From the NCBI GenBank assembly GCA_014649355.1, contig BMSW01000007.1, positions 124,001-188,000 on the forward strand: DNA of 64,000 bases, in the 5' to 3' direction. The DNA comes from Streptomyces althioticus. Lineage in GTDB: Bacteria > Actinomycetota > Actinomycetes > Streptomycetales > Streptomycetaceae. Positions within the stretch are counted from its first letter, which is position 1. Each line of letters starts with the position of its first letter. Positions 1 to 8,562 of the stretch are shown here, piece by piece. The notes under the pieces are model-generated. The model saw only the letters and a program-made list of their open reading frames with translations. It was not told where the DNA came from and did no database searches. The position numbers and the translations under genes are program-made.

Positions 1-1181
1 CGCGTGCTGGCCTCCGTCTCCGCCGCGGTCTCGGGCAGGTCCAGGCCGACGCCGTCGTACAGCACGAGCGCGCGGCGGTACGACGGCGGCAGGCTCAGCA
101 GCGCGTCCAGCAGCGCGCGGTCGTCCTCCTCGGGCGGCGGGGGCTCGGGGTGCCGGTAGCGGCGGCGGAGGCGGTGCCAGGGGGACAGCGCCCAGTCGTG
201 CGCGGCCGCCCGTACCCACCCCGCCGGGTCAGGGTCGCGGGCCACCTCCGGCCAGTGGTCCCACGCGCGCTGGAAGGCCCGCTCCACGGACTCGTGCGCG
301 AGGTCGCGCCGCCCGGTGAGCAGGTACGCCTGCCGGACGAGGGCGGGAGCGCAGTACGCGTACAGCGCGTCGAAGGCCTGCGCGGGCGTCAGATACGGCC
401 CCGCACCCCGCGCGGCGGGGACCACCCGTGACGCGCGCTCCCGCCCCGACGGCCGCAGCACCCGAGCCCAGGAGGGTCGCCGACGCCCACCGCCCTCGTC
501 CGCCCGGCCCGGCGCCGGCAGGGCTCCACCGCGGGACGGCCCCCGGCGCGCCGACACGGAGTCGGGCCCGCCCACCGGTACGGCCTTCCGCTCCGGTGGC
601 GACGCGGGGCCCGGTTCAGCTTCACGGACCGGCCCGGAGGCGCCTGTCGGCGCCGCCTCCCGCCCCGACGCAGGATCGCCCTTCGACTCGGGCCCCCGCT
701 CAGGCTCCGATCCGCCGTTCGACGCCGGCTCGCCGTCCAACTCGGTCCCGCTCTCCGGCTTCCTGCCTGGGCCCGGCGCTCGCCCGGCCTCCCGCGCAGG
801 TCGGTCCGCCGATGACGCGTCCGGACCCGACGACGTGTCAGCCGGCTGCGGCGACACGAGCGCCGTCGGGGTCAGGGCGAACTCGGCGGGGTCCAGGGCT
901 GCCGCGCCTCCACCGCCCTCGACCCGTGCCGTACGGATCGTCACCCCGTCGACCACGTGCGGCGTCTGACGGGCCGTGTCCGCCGTCAGCGTGGACAGCA
1001 GGTCCGCGTACGCGACCCTGTTGCGCCCCCGAGGTGTGCTGCGCCCCGACTCCCAGGCGCGCACCGTGTCGGGGCGCACCCCGAGACGTTTCGCGAGCTG
1101 AGCGCGCGTCAGCGCGCAGGCCTCCCGCAGGCGTCGGCGTTCGTTCGGCGGGGGGAGCGGAACGGCAGGGCTCCGCGTCAC
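1..1181 (-). CDS. XRE helix-turn-helix / ECF sigma-like fusion protein (5' part only)
   Basis: The gene reads leftwards off the window edge; about 393 codons are visible. I chose the GTG at 1181 because GAGGGA lies 6-10 bases upstream and the HTH begins soon after. Residues about 13-60 form an XRE-type helix-turn-helix (AQLAKRLGVRPDTVRAWESG). Residues about 60-250 are a low-complexity Pro/Gly/Ser/Glu linker. From about residue 260 the sequence resembles ECF sigma region 2 (LYAYCAPALVRQAYLLTGRR, then AFQRAWDHWPEVA) followed by a region-4-like helix (LLSLPPSYRRALVLYDG). The role is inferred to be transcriptional regulation; whether it binds core RNA polymerase cannot be told. It is divergent from the DUF6350 gene. 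The C-terminus is outside the window. Confidence 0.8.
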   Translation of the reverse strand, partial: MTRSPAVPLPPPNERRRLREACALTRAQLAKRLGVRPDTVRAWESGRSTPRGRNRVAYADLLSTLTADTARQTPHVVDGVTIRTARVEGGGGAAALDPAEFALTPTALVSPQPADTSSGPDASSADRPAREAGRAPGPGRKPESGTELDGEPASNGGSEPERGPESKGDPASGREAAPTGASGPVREAEPGPASPPERKAVPVGGPDSVSARRGPSRGGALPAPGRADEGGGRRRPSWARVLRPSGRERASRVVPAARGAGPYLTPAQAFDALYAYCAPALVRQAYLLTGRRDLAHESVERAFQRAWDHWPEVARDPDPAGWVRAAAHDWALSPWHRLRRRYRHPEPPPPEEDDRALLDALLSLPPSYRRALVLYDGVGLDLPETAAETEAST

Positions 1182-1277
1182 TGGACGTCCCTCAGTACAG
1201 AAAAGTACATAAACGTATATTGAGCGACACAGCCGAGCTTCGCCTGTTACGCCGGTAAAGCGCGTGTCGTTGGGAGC
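1182..1277. promoter_or_regulatory. AT-rich divergent promoter region
   Basis: This 96-bp gap separates the divergent XRE/ECF-like gene and the DUF6350 gene and is clearly AT-richer than its surroundings. AGTACA occurs twice as a direct repeat 10 bp apart (1194-1199 and 1204-1209). TATATT at 1216-1221 is a plausible -10 for the rightward gene, leaving a leader of about 50 bases. The repeats could be an operator for the XRE protein. No canonical -35 is visible. Confidence 0.4.
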
Positions 1278-2912
1278 ATGGCGGGCGTGATCCAGACGAC
1301 CGTACGCCGATCGATGCCGGCCTCCCTGCTCCTCCGGGTGCGTCACCGCTCGCCCGGGCTGGCCAACGGCCTGGTCGGTGGCGCCCTCGCGGCCGGGCTG
1401 GGCCTCGCGGCGTTCACCGTGCTCGTGATGCTGCTGTGGGTCAGCTCGCCCTACCCGGACAGCGGACCCGGCGGCGCCCTGCACGTCGCGGCGGCCCTGT
1501 GGCTGCTGGCGCACGGCGCCGAACTGGTCCGCGTCGACACCCTCTCCGGCGCCCCCGCCCCGATGGGCGTGCCCCCGCTGCTGCTCGCCGTGGTGCCGGT
1601 GTGGCTGCTGCACCGGGCGGCACGGGACACCGCCGAGGGGGACGCCCGCGACAACGCCCCGCTGATGCCGGGCCGCATCGCCTGGGCGGGTGTCGTCCTC
1701 GGCTACCTCGCCGTCGCCGCCCCCGCCGCCCTCTACGCAACCGGCGGTGCCCTGCGCCCCTCGTGGGCGTGGACGGCGCTGTGCGTGCCGCTGGTCGCGT
1801 TCGTGGCCGCCGGGACGGGCGTGTGGACCGCGTACGGACGGCCCAGCGGACCGCTGGAGCAGGTGCTGGGCGCCGTGCTGCCCCGGAGCGCGCGGCACCT
1901 GGTGCTGGGCCCCGACGGCCGTCCCGGAGTCGCGGCGCGCGCGGCGGCGGCCGGGGCGACGGTGCTGGTCGCGGGCGGTGCGGTGCTGCTGACGGTGTCG
2001 CTGGGCTGGCACCTCGGCGAGACCCGCCGCACGTTCGGACGGCTGACCGAGGGCTGGTCGGGGTGGCTGGCGGTGCTGCTGCTCTGCGTCACGCTGCTGC
2101 CGAACGCGGCGGTGTGGGCGGCGGCCTACGCCCTCGGTCCCGGCTTCCTGCTCGGCACGGACGTCGCGGTGACGCCGCTCGGTGCGCAGGCGGCGCCGCT
2201 GTTGCCGCCGTTCCCGCTGCTGGCGGCGGTGCCGGACCCCGGAGCGGGCACGGCGCTGCACGGGACGGTCGCGGCGCTGCCGCTCACCGCGGGGGTCGTG
2301 CTGGGGTGGTTCGTCGGGCGGGGATCCGTGTCGGGCGGCGGACGCTTCGGCATCCGGACGCCCGGGCGGACCGCCGGTGCGGCGGCGTTCGCGGCGGGGC
2401 TGTGCGGGCTGCTGATGGCGCTGCTCGCCGGGCTGGCGGGCGGCCCGCTGGGCACGGCCGCGCTGGCCCGGTTCGGCCCGGTGTGGTGGCAGGCGGGCCT
2501 GGCCACGGCGGTGTGGCTCGGGCCGGCGGCCGCCGCGACGGCCCTGACCGTGCGGGCCTGGCGCCTGCGAGGGGCGTACGGGAGGGGCGAGCGTCGTCCG
2601 GACCGTGTGGCCGCGCGCCGTCGTCGTCCGGCCCTCCCGCGCCCGGCCCTGAGGGAACGGCTCCCTCGCGGCACCTGGTTCCAGCGGAAGCGCGCAGGAC
2701 GCTCGCCCGCCCCCGGGCCCGCCGGCGCGGACGAGCCCTACCTGCTCCTCGACGACGACGGCGACCTCGACGCCCTCCGTACCGACGCGGACCCCCTGGG
2801 CCTCGTCCCGCGTTCCGCCCCCACCTCACCCCTGGAGGACCTCGCGCCCCCGCGCGACCCCGGGCCCGCGAACGACCTCCCCGAGGACACCGGCCCCCGC
2901 CCACCCACGTGA
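1278..2912 (+). CDS. DUF6350 family integral membrane protein
   Basis: 544 residues. The ATG at 1278 has a GGGAG ribosome site 5 bases upstream. The first 420 residues contain roughly eight or nine hydrophobic segments, beginning around residue 32 (LVGGALAAGLGLAAFTVLVM). The last 120 residues are a charged, Pro-rich cytoplasmic tail. The protein belongs to the actinobacterial DUF6350 family, which in Streptomyces usually sits just upstream of purN-purH; its function is unknown, though database entries sometimes call it a cell-division membrane protein. It is monocistronic, and a strong hairpin follows the stop codon. Family assignment is from memory of the sequence type and position. Confidence 0.87.
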   Translation: MAGVIQTTVRRSMPASLLLRVRHRSPGLANGLVGGALAAGLGLAAFTVLVMLLWVSSPYPDSGPGGALHVAAALWLLAHGAELVRVDTLSGAPAPMGVPPLLLAVVPVWLLHRAARDTAEGDARDNAPLMPGRIAWAGVVLGYLAVAAPAALYATGGALRPSWAWTALCVPLVAFVAAGTGVWTAYGRPSGPLEQVLGAVLPRSARHLVLGPDGRPGVAARAAAAGATVLVAGGAVLLTVSLGWHLGETRRTFGRLTEGWSGWLAVLLLCVTLLPNAAVWAAAYALGPGFLLGTDVAVTPLGAQAAPLLPPFPLLAAVPDPGAGTALHGTVAALPLTAGVVLGWFVGRGSVSGGGRFGIRTPGRTAGAAAFAAGLCGLLMALLAGLAGGPLGTAALARFGPVWWQAGLATAVWLGPAAAATALTVRAWRLRGAYGRGERRPDRVAARRRRPALPRPALRERLPRGTWFQRKRAGRSPAPGPAGADEPYLLLDDDGDLDALRTDADPLGLVPRSAPTSPLEDLAPPRDPGPANDLPEDTGPRPPT

Positions 2913-2957
2913 GCGCACGCACCACACCCACCGCCCGCCCCGCCCGGCCCCGGACGA

Positions 2958-3003
2958 CACCGGCCCCCGTCCACCCGCAGAAGCGGGTGGACGGGGGCCG
3001 GTG
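2958..3003. terminator. Bidirectional terminator, 21-bp perfect stem
   Basis: Arms 2958-2978 and 2983-3003 are perfect reverse complements around a 4-base loop (AGAA). It lies between the convergent DUF6350 gene and the leftward membrane protein gene, so it can serve both. There is no U-tract, as is usual in Streptomyces. Confidence 0.85.
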
Positions 3004-3034
3004 CGGAAGCGAAGAGCGTCCCGAGGACGAACCG

Positions 3035-3802
3035 TCAGCTCTCCTCGTCCAGCAGGCCCCGCAGCTGCTCCGGCAGGTGGTCCCCGCAGGACTGGCGTGC
3101 CTCCTGCGTGAGGGCGTCGCTGGTGCACTCGTAGTAGTCGCTGTAGATCAGACGGGCGCCGAAGACCCCGGCCACCAGCAGCAGCGCCAGGCCCGCCGTG
3201 ACCAGGCCGCTCACCGCCGCCGTCGTCTGCGGGCGGCCCTTCTGCTCGGACGCCGGGGCGTCCGGGTCCTGCCCGCGGGGCTTGGCGCGCAGGGCGCTGA
3301 TGCTCCAGTACAGGGCGAGCGCGCCCAGGAGCAGCGCCAGGTACGGCCAGTTGAACAGGGCGAAGAAGAAGGCCCACATGCCGCCCAGCAGGGCGTAGCG
3401 CGCGCGGCGCTGGGCCGGGTCCGTGGGGTCCCAGCGCATGCCCGGGCCCTGCTGTCCGCCGCCCTGCCCCTCGGGGCCTCGGGGACGCTCGCCGAAGCCG
3501 CCGGAGGAACGGCCGGGCTGCCGGTCGCTCCAGTTGCGGCCCCAGGGGTTACGGCCGCCCCGGTCGTCGCCGCCCTCGTCGCCCGAGGGGTGGCGCGGCT
3601 GCCAGGGGCGGTCGGGCGTGCCCTCCGGCGGGGGCGCGAACGGGTTGTCGTCCTGGCCCTGGCCGTCGCGGCGGTCGTCGCCGTCACCTCGGGGGGCGTC
3701 GGGCGGCGAGGAGGGGCGCTCCCGCAGCAGCACGGCGCCACGCTCCCCTCCCTGGGCCGACTGCTGGGGGAACGTGAGGAGTCGCAGGCTGCGGTCCGGC
3801 AT
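3035..3802 (-). CDS. Hypothetical membrane protein with disordered N-terminus
   Basis: 255 residues from the ATG at 3802, chosen because GGGGAAG lies about 11 bases upstream. In-frame GTG (3832) and TTG (3805) starts are also possible. Residues 1-125 are polar and rich in Gly, Asp, Arg and Pro. Hydrophobic segments at about 137-170 (one or two helices) and 195-218 follow. The C-terminal 37 residues, after the last helix, contain two Cys (YYECTSDALTQEARQSCGD), perhaps a disulfide outside the membrane. No family recognised. It is convergent with the DUF6350 gene and shares its terminator. Confidence 0.83.
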   Translation of the reverse strand: MPDRSLRLLTFPQQSAQGGERGAVLLRERPSSPPDAPRGDGDDRRDGQGQDDNPFAPPPEGTPDRPWQPRHPSGDEGGDDRGGRNPWGRNWSDRQPGRSSGGFGERPRGPEGQGGGQQGPGMRWDPTDPAQRRARYALLGGMWAFFFALFNWPYLALLLGALALYWSISALRAKPRGQDPDAPASEQKGRPQTTAAVSGLVTAGLALLLVAGVFGARLIYSDYYECTSDALTQEARQSCGDHLPEQLRGLLDEES

Positions 3803-4189
3803 CAAGTGAGCGTCTTCCCCTTTGTGAAGCACGGCGTGAGTGCGGTGTGACCGCCTCGCGCGACGTATCGACTACGAGTGAGCGGTGAGCTGGTGCGTTC
3901 CCGTCAGCTCCGCGCGGCCCGGGTCCGTCGCCCTGTGAACGAACGGTGCGCGGTCGGCGTTCCCGTGCGCCCCGGCGTCCAGAAGCTGCGTACCCCGGCC
4001 GGCTCCTACCAGACGCTACCTTCCGGCCACGCCCCCGTCCCGTGGGGGCCCGTCGGGAGTGCCGGTATCGTTGCTGCCGGTCGGCCGCTTCGTAGGCTTC
4101 CCCGTATCAGGGGGCGCGAAGCATTCGTAGGAATGTACAAAGCGCTGTGCCGCCGACCGTACAGACGCTTCCCGAGAAAGGGCCCCACC
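3803..4189 (+). promoter_or_regulatory. Upstream region of purN
   Basis: A 387-bp gap between the leftward membrane protein gene and purN. It should hold promoters for both. TATCGT near 4065 and GAATGT near 4131 are weak -10 candidates for purNH. I see no convincing riboswitch fold, no tRNA and no coding sequence with Streptomyces-like third positions. Confidence 0.3.
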
Positions 4190-4831
4190 GTGGCCGCCAA
4201 GCCCGTGGCCGAGCGCGCCAGGCGTCGTCTCGTCGTGCTGGTCTCCGGATCCGGCACCAATCTGCAGGCGCTCCTCGACGAGATCGCCGCCGTCGGACCC
4301 GACGCCTACGGGGCCGAGGTCGTCGCCGTCGGCGCGGACCGCGAGGGCATCGAGGGGCTGGCCCGGGCCGAGCGCGCCGGGCTGCCGACCTTCGTGTGCA
4401 AGGTCAAGGACCACCCCGCCCGCGAGGAGTGGGACGCGGCGCTCGCCGAGGCCGTCGCCGCGTACGAGCCCGACCTCGTGGTGTCCGCCGGGTTCATGAA
4501 GATCGTGGGGAAGGAGTTCCTGGCGCGCTTCGGCGGGCGGTTCGTGAACACCCACCCCGCCCTGCTGCCCAGTTTCCCGGGAGCCCACGGCGTACGGGAC
4601 GCGCTCGCGTACGGCGCCAAGGTCACCGGCTGCACCGTCCACTTCGTCGACGACGGCGTCGACACCGGGCCGATCATCGCGCAGGGCGTGGTGGAGGTCC
4701 GGGACGAGGACGACGAGAGCGCTCTGCACGAGCGCATCAAGGAAGTCGAGCGAAAGCTGCTCGTCGAGGTCGTGGGGCGCCTCGCCCGCAACGGCTATCG
4801 CATCGAGGGACGAAAGGTAGTTATCCAGTGA
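4190..4831 (+). CDS. purN: Phosphoribosylglycinamide formyltransferase (GAR transformylase)
   Basis: 213 residues, normal for the family. It transfers a formyl group from 10-formyl-tetrahydrofolate to GAR in purine synthesis. The GTG at 4190 follows a GAGAAAGGG ribosome site and places the family start (VLVSGSGTNLQALLDEI) at about residue 14; longer in-frame extensions upstream are not conserved in kind. The catalytic Asn-His pair is seen in VNTHPALLPSFPG (N120, H122), and the catalytic Asp in VDDGVDTGPI. Its stop overlaps the purH start (GTGA, 4828-4831), so the two are translationally coupled. Confidence 0.97.
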   Translation: MAAKPVAERARRRLVVLVSGSGTNLQALLDEIAAVGPDAYGAEVVAVGADREGIEGLARAERAGLPTFVCKVKDHPAREEWDAALAEAVAAYEPDLVVSAGFMKIVGKEFLARFGGRFVNTHPALLPSFPGAHGVRDALAYGAKVTGCTVHFVDDGVDTGPIIAQGVVEVRDEDDESALHERIKEVERKLLVEVVGRLARNGYRIEGRKVVIQ

Positions 4832-6390
4832 CCGCCGAGAGCAACAAGCGGGCCATTCGACGGGCGCTCGTCAGCGTCTACGACAAGACCGGCCTCGAGG
4901 ATCTCGCGCGCGGCCTGCACGAGGCCGGGGTGGAGCTGGTCTCCACCGGGTCCACCGCCGCGAAGATCGCCGCCGCGGGCGTCCCCGTGACCAAGGTCGA
5001 GGAGCTGACCGGCTTCCCCGAGTGCCTGGACGGCCGGGTCAAGACGCTGCACCCCAAGGTGCACGCCGGCATCCTCGCCGACCTGCGTCTCGCCGACCAC
5101 GGGCAGCAGCTCAAGGACCTCGGCGTGGAGCCGTTCGACCTGGTCGTCGTGAACCTCTACCCGTTCCGCGAGACCGTCGCCTCCGGCGCCTCGCCCGACG
5201 AGTGCGTGGAGCAGATCGACATCGGCGGCCCCTCGATGGTCCGTGCCGCCGCCAAGAACCACCCGTCGGTCGCCGTCGTCACCAGCCCCGCCCGCTACGG
5301 CGACGTCCTCGCCGCGGTCCAGGGCGGCGGCTTCGACCTCGCCACCCGCAAGCGGCTCGCCGCCGAGGCCTTCCAGCACACGGCCGCGTACGACGTCGCC
5401 GTCGCGAGCTGGTTCGCCTCCGAGTACGCCCCGGTCGACGACTCGCAGTTCCCCGACTTCCTCGGCGCCACCTGGGAGCGCAAGAACACGCTCCGCTACG
5501 GCGAGAACCCGCACCAGCCGGCCGCGCTGTACGTCTCGGGCACGGGCGGTCTCGCCGAGGCCGAGCAGCTGCACGGCAAGGAGATGTCGTACAACAACTA
5601 CACGGACACGGACGCTGCGCTCCGTGCCGCGTACGACCACGACGCCCCGGCCGTCGCGATCATCAAGCACGCCAACCCGTGCGGCATCGCGGTCGGCGCG
5701 GACGTCGCCGAGGCGCACCGCAAGGCGCACGCCTGCGACCCGCTGTCCGCGTTCGGCGGTGTGATCGCCGTGAACCGCCCGGTGTCCAAGGAGATGGCCG
5801 AGCAGGTCGCGGAGATCTTCACCGAGGTCATCGTCGCCCCGGACTACGAGGACGGCGCCCTGGAGGCGCTCACCAAGAAGAAGAACATCCGCGTGCTGCG
5901 CGCCCCCGAGGCGCCGTCCGCCCCGGTCGAGGTCAAGCCGATCGACGGCGGCGCGCTGCTCCAGGTCACCGACCGGCTCCAGGCCGAGGGCGACGACCCG
6001 GCGACCTGGACGCTGGCCACCGGCGAGGCCCTCTCCGAGGCCGACCTGGCCGACCTGGCGTTCGCCTGGAAGGCCTGCCGCGCGGTGAAGTCCAACGCGA
6101 TCCTGCTCGCCAAGGACGGCGCGTCGGTCGGCGTCGGCATGGGCCAGGTGAACCGCGTCGACTCCGCGAAGCTGGCGGTCGAGCGGGCCGGCGCCGAGCG
6201 CGCCCGTGGCTCCTTCGCCGCGTCCGACGCGTTCTTCCCCTTCCCCGACGGCCTGGAGATCCTCACCGAGGCCGGCGTGAAGGCGGTCGTACAGCCGGGC
6301 GGTTCGGTCCGCGACGAACTGGTCGTCGAGGCCGCGAAGAAGGCGGGCGTGACCATGTACTTCACGGGCACGCGGCACTTCTTCCACTGA
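4828..6390 (+). CDS. purH: Bifunctional AICAR transformylase / IMP cyclohydrolase
   Basis: 520 residues, normal length. It performs the last two steps of IMP synthesis: formylation of AICAR (ZMP) with 10-formyl-THF, then ring closure. Residues 1-200 are the MGS-like cyclohydrolase domain (VSVYDKTGLEDLARGLHEAG near the N-terminus). The C-terminal transformylase domain has the Lys-His pair in IIKHANPCG (about residues 280-281) and ends TGTRHFFH. GTG start at 4828 overlaps the purN stop by four bases. ZMP, its substrate, is the precursor of ZTP, the ligand of the riboswitch in front of glyA at 30.4 kb. Confidence 0.98.
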   Translation: MTAESNKRAIRRALVSVYDKTGLEDLARGLHEAGVELVSTGSTAAKIAAAGVPVTKVEELTGFPECLDGRVKTLHPKVHAGILADLRLADHGQQLKDLGVEPFDLVVVNLYPFRETVASGASPDECVEQIDIGGPSMVRAAAKNHPSVAVVTSPARYGDVLAAVQGGGFDLATRKRLAAEAFQHTAAYDVAVASWFASEYAPVDDSQFPDFLGATWERKNTLRYGENPHQPAALYVSGTGGLAEAEQLHGKEMSYNNYTDTDAALRAAYDHDAPAVAIIKHANPCGIAVGADVAEAHRKAHACDPLSAFGGVIAVNRPVSKEMAEQVAEIFTEVIVAPDYEDGALEALTKKKNIRVLRAPEAPSAPVEVKPIDGGALLQVTDRLQAEGDDPATWTLATGEALSEADLADLAFAWKACRAVKSNAILLAKDGASVGVGMGQVNRVDSAKLAVERAGAERARGSFAASDAFFPFPDGLEILTEAGVKAVVQPGGSVRDELVVEAAKKAGVTMYFTGTRHFFH

Positions 6391-6401
6391 CGCGCGCGAG
6401 C

Positions 6402-6429
6402 GGGCCGTGTCCCCCCGGGGACACGGCCC
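6402..6429. terminator. Terminator after purH
   Basis: Arms 6402-6414 and 6417-6429 (GGGCCGTGTCCCC and its complement) form a perfect 13-bp stem. It lies 11 bases after the purH stop, between convergent genes, and so can stop both. Confidence 0.8.
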
Positions 6430-6442
6430 TCCGCGTGGCGGA

Positions 6443-6928
6443 TCAGCAGGGGCGCAGGGACCAGATCGGGTCCCAGGTGGCCGTGCCCGACTCGTAGGCC
6501 GTGGACGTCCAGCGGACGCTGCCGTCCTGGTTGTAGAAGCGGGCGACCGTGCCCGGGGTCTGGTTGTTGGTGAAGGGGCCGTCGCCGGTCCAGTTGCTCA
6601 GTTCCCACGTCTGGCACTTGTAGAAGTCGAACTTGGTGTTCTTGACGAGCATGCACAGGTGCCCGTAGTCGCAGGCCAGGGCCTGGGTGCTCGCCTTGCC
6701 CCGCGGCGCCTCGGTGACGGTCAGGCCGTCGTAGACGACCGCGTCGGCGGTCACCCGCACGGGCTCGACGTCACCGCCCAGCACCTGCTCGGCCGTCCGC
6801 TGGAGCGAGGTGACCCGGGTGCCGTCCGGGTCGGGGGCGGCGGTGGCCGCGACCGAGCTGCCGGCGACGAGGGCCGTTGCCGCGACGAGCAGCGCGGCGG
6901 ACTTGAAGGTGTTCACTGTTTCCCCCAT
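6443..6928 (-). CDS. Small secreted protein, possible I36 inhibitor / beta-gamma-crystallin fold
   Basis: Up to 161 residues. A signal peptide is clear (KSAALLVAATALVAGSSVAA, cleavage after ATA-A). Two starts compete: ATG at 6928, or the GTG at 6916, which has GGGGGAA just upstream inside the longer ORF. The mature C-terminal half has four Cys and the pattern CDYGHLCML ... FYKCQTWELSNWTG ... NQDGSVRW, which recalls the peptidase-inhibitor I36 (SMI) / beta-gamma-crystallin-like proteins secreted by Streptomyces. That assignment is inference from Cys and aromatic spacing. Monocistronic, convergent with purH. Confidence 0.83.
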   Translation of the reverse strand: MGETVNTFKSAALLVAATALVAGSSVAATAAPDPDGTRVTSLQRTAEQVLGGDVEPVRVTADAVVYDGLTVTEAPRGKASTQALACDYGHLCMLVKNTKFDFYKCQTWELSNWTGDGPFTNNQTPGTVARFYNQDGSVRWTSTAYESGTATWDPIWSLRPC

Positions 6929-7014
6929 GAACGAACTGGTCGGTGCACCGCGGAAGCGGTGCGTTCACACCGTGCCGGGGGAGCGCGCCGTCCGGTACCT
7001 CGCACCTGTGAGGG

Positions 7015-8562
7015 TCACCTCCGGCCGGGCGGGCTGTACTCCTTCAGGTAATGGGAGACACGGTCGGCGTAGGAGCGGTACTTCGCGGGGACGCCTCCCG
7101 CGTCGTTCACCCTGCGCCACGACGTGCGGTAGGCGGCGGCGATCAGCACCCGCCGGTCCTCCCGCAGTTCGCCGTCCAGGCGGGGCGCGATCCAGCACAG
7201 GTAGCGGCCCATCGCGGGCACCGACTCGGCGGGCGGGAACGGCGGTTCGGGCACGGTCTCGCCCGGTGTGCCGTCCTCGTTCATCCACCACCGCAGCACC
7301 TTCGGCGTCCAGCGCGCGATGCCGTACTCGTTGCTGCCCGGGTCGGACAGGTCGGGGTCGAAGTCGCTCTCGACCTTCAGCATGGCCGCGATCAGCGGCG
7401 CGGTGACGTCCTCGCTGCGGCAGTCGTGCGCGGTCTCCACGATCAGCAGCCGGTAGGCGGCCGGCACGCCCCGGTCGGTGCGCAGCACGTCGGCGCCGTA
7501 CGCGGCGGAGGCGTTGGTGCGCGCGCTCGGCTCGCCGCCGGACAGGGCCCACCGGTCGACGCCGTACCCGAGGCCGGCCACCGTGGCGGTCGCGAGGGCC
7601 GCCGAGACGGCGACCGTACGCCGACGGTAGCCGCGCCGCGCGGGCAGCAGCCGGGGCAGCCGGAAGGGACGCCCCGCGCCGGCCGCGTCCCGCACCCGGC
7701 GCAGCAGCTCCTCCACGCCGATCCGCTCCGCGTGCGTACGGGACAGACAGGCGCGGACCACGTCCCGCCAGGCGTCCGGGAGGTCGGGGGAGAGCCGCAG
7801 CTCGTCGGTGCCGGCGGCGTACGCGGCGGCTGCCGTGCGACGGGCCGCCGGGGTGGCGCCGGGCAGCGGGAACGCGCCGGTGAGCACGCGATGGGCGAGC
7901 ACGCCGAACGCCCACACGTCGGCGGACGCGCGGATCCGGCGGCCCCGCTCGTCGATCTCGGACCACAGCAGCTCGGGCGGGGTGTAGTCGGGCGTGGAGA
8001 ACGCGGACGTGTAGGCGTGCGTGCCCTCCAGCTCGGCGGCCGTGTTGAAGTCGGCGAGGCGGACCGAACCGTCCGCCATCAGCAGCACGTTGGCCGGTTT
8101 CAGGTCGCCGTGCACCCAGCCCGCCCGGTGCAGCTGGGCCAGCCCCTCGCAGATCTGGGCGAGCAGGCCGGGACCGGCGCCGGGCCTGGGAGCGGCGTCC
8201 AGCAGCGCGGACAGCGAGCCCTCCGCCTTCTCCAGCACCAGCACGGTGGCGCCGTCCAGCTCCGGGTGGCCGGCGTCGTCGACGGTCAGCGTCTCGAACA
8301 TCCGGATGAGACGCGGCTGCTTCAGGCGGCGCAGCAACTCCACCTCACGCTCGGCCAGCTCGCGCAGGTGGTGCAGCTGGCGCGGGGTGCGGGTGCCGGT
8401 GGGCAGGAACTTCAGCGCGACGTCACGCGGCCCGTCCCCGCCGCCTCGGGTGCGGCGGCCGGCGTACACGCTGCCGAACGCGCCCGTGGCGATGGGCTCG
8501 CGCACCTCCCAGGAGCCCACCCGGTACCCCTTGGGGACCGGCACGGCGTACGTCTCCGTCAC
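7015..8562 (-). CDS. Membrane Ser/Thr protein kinase with extracytoplasmic lytic-transglycosylase-like domain
   Basis: 515 residues; GTG at 8562 overlaps the stop of the FHA gene (GTGA). Residues 14-300 are a Hanks-type kinase: Gly loop TGAFGSVYAG, Lys51 in VALKFLP, catalytic Asp153 in HGDLKPANVLL, metal-binding Asp171 in ADFNTA. The usual HRD and DFG are HGD and DFN here, but the catalytic Lys and both Asp are kept, so activity is plausible. One transmembrane helix lies at about 315-333. The outside part (about 365-515) reads like an SLT/lysozyme-like fold with a candidate acid Glu398 (AAMLKVESDFDP, then NEYGIARWTP). It may sense or cleave peptidoglycan; that is inference. It forms an operon with the FHA protein. 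Confidence 0.93.
   Translation of the reverse strand: MTETYAVPVPKGYRVGSWEVREPIATGAFGSVYAGRRTRGGGDGPRDVALKFLPTGTRTPRQLHHLRELAEREVELLRRLKQPRLIRMFETLTVDDAGHPELDGATVLVLEKAEGSLSALLDAAPRPGAGPGLLAQICEGLAQLHRAGWVHGDLKPANVLLMADGSVRLADFNTAAELEGTHAYTSAFSTPDYTPPELLWSEIDERGRRIRASADVWAFGVLAHRVLTGAFPLPGATPAARRTAAAAYAAGTDELRLSPDLPDAWRDVVRACLSRTHAERIGVEELLRRVRDAAGAGRPFRLPRLLPARRGYRRRTVAVSAALATATVAGLGYGVDRWALSGGEPSARTNASAAYGADVLRTDRGVPAAYRLLIVETAHDCRSEDVTAPLIAAMLKVESDFDPDLSDPGSNEYGIARWTPKVLRWWMNEDGTPGETVPEPPFPPAESVPAMGRYLCWIAPRLDGELREDRRVLIAAAYRTSWRRVNDAGGVPAKYRSYADRVSHYLKEYSPPGRR

Noticed and set aside
1436..3850. A long plus-strand frame across the DUF6350 and downstream membrane protein genes.
   Set aside because: Arg/Ala/Gly-rich with no domain; shadow of two real genes.
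3878..4189. Longer purN reading frame starting in the promoter region.
   Set aside because: No conservation type expected; GTG at 4190 with its ribosome site fits the family start.
7015..8562. Kinase considered a pseudokinase because of HGD and DFN.
   Set aside because: The catalytic Lys51, Asp153 and Asp171 and the Gly loop are all kept; the changed Arg and Gly are not strictly required.
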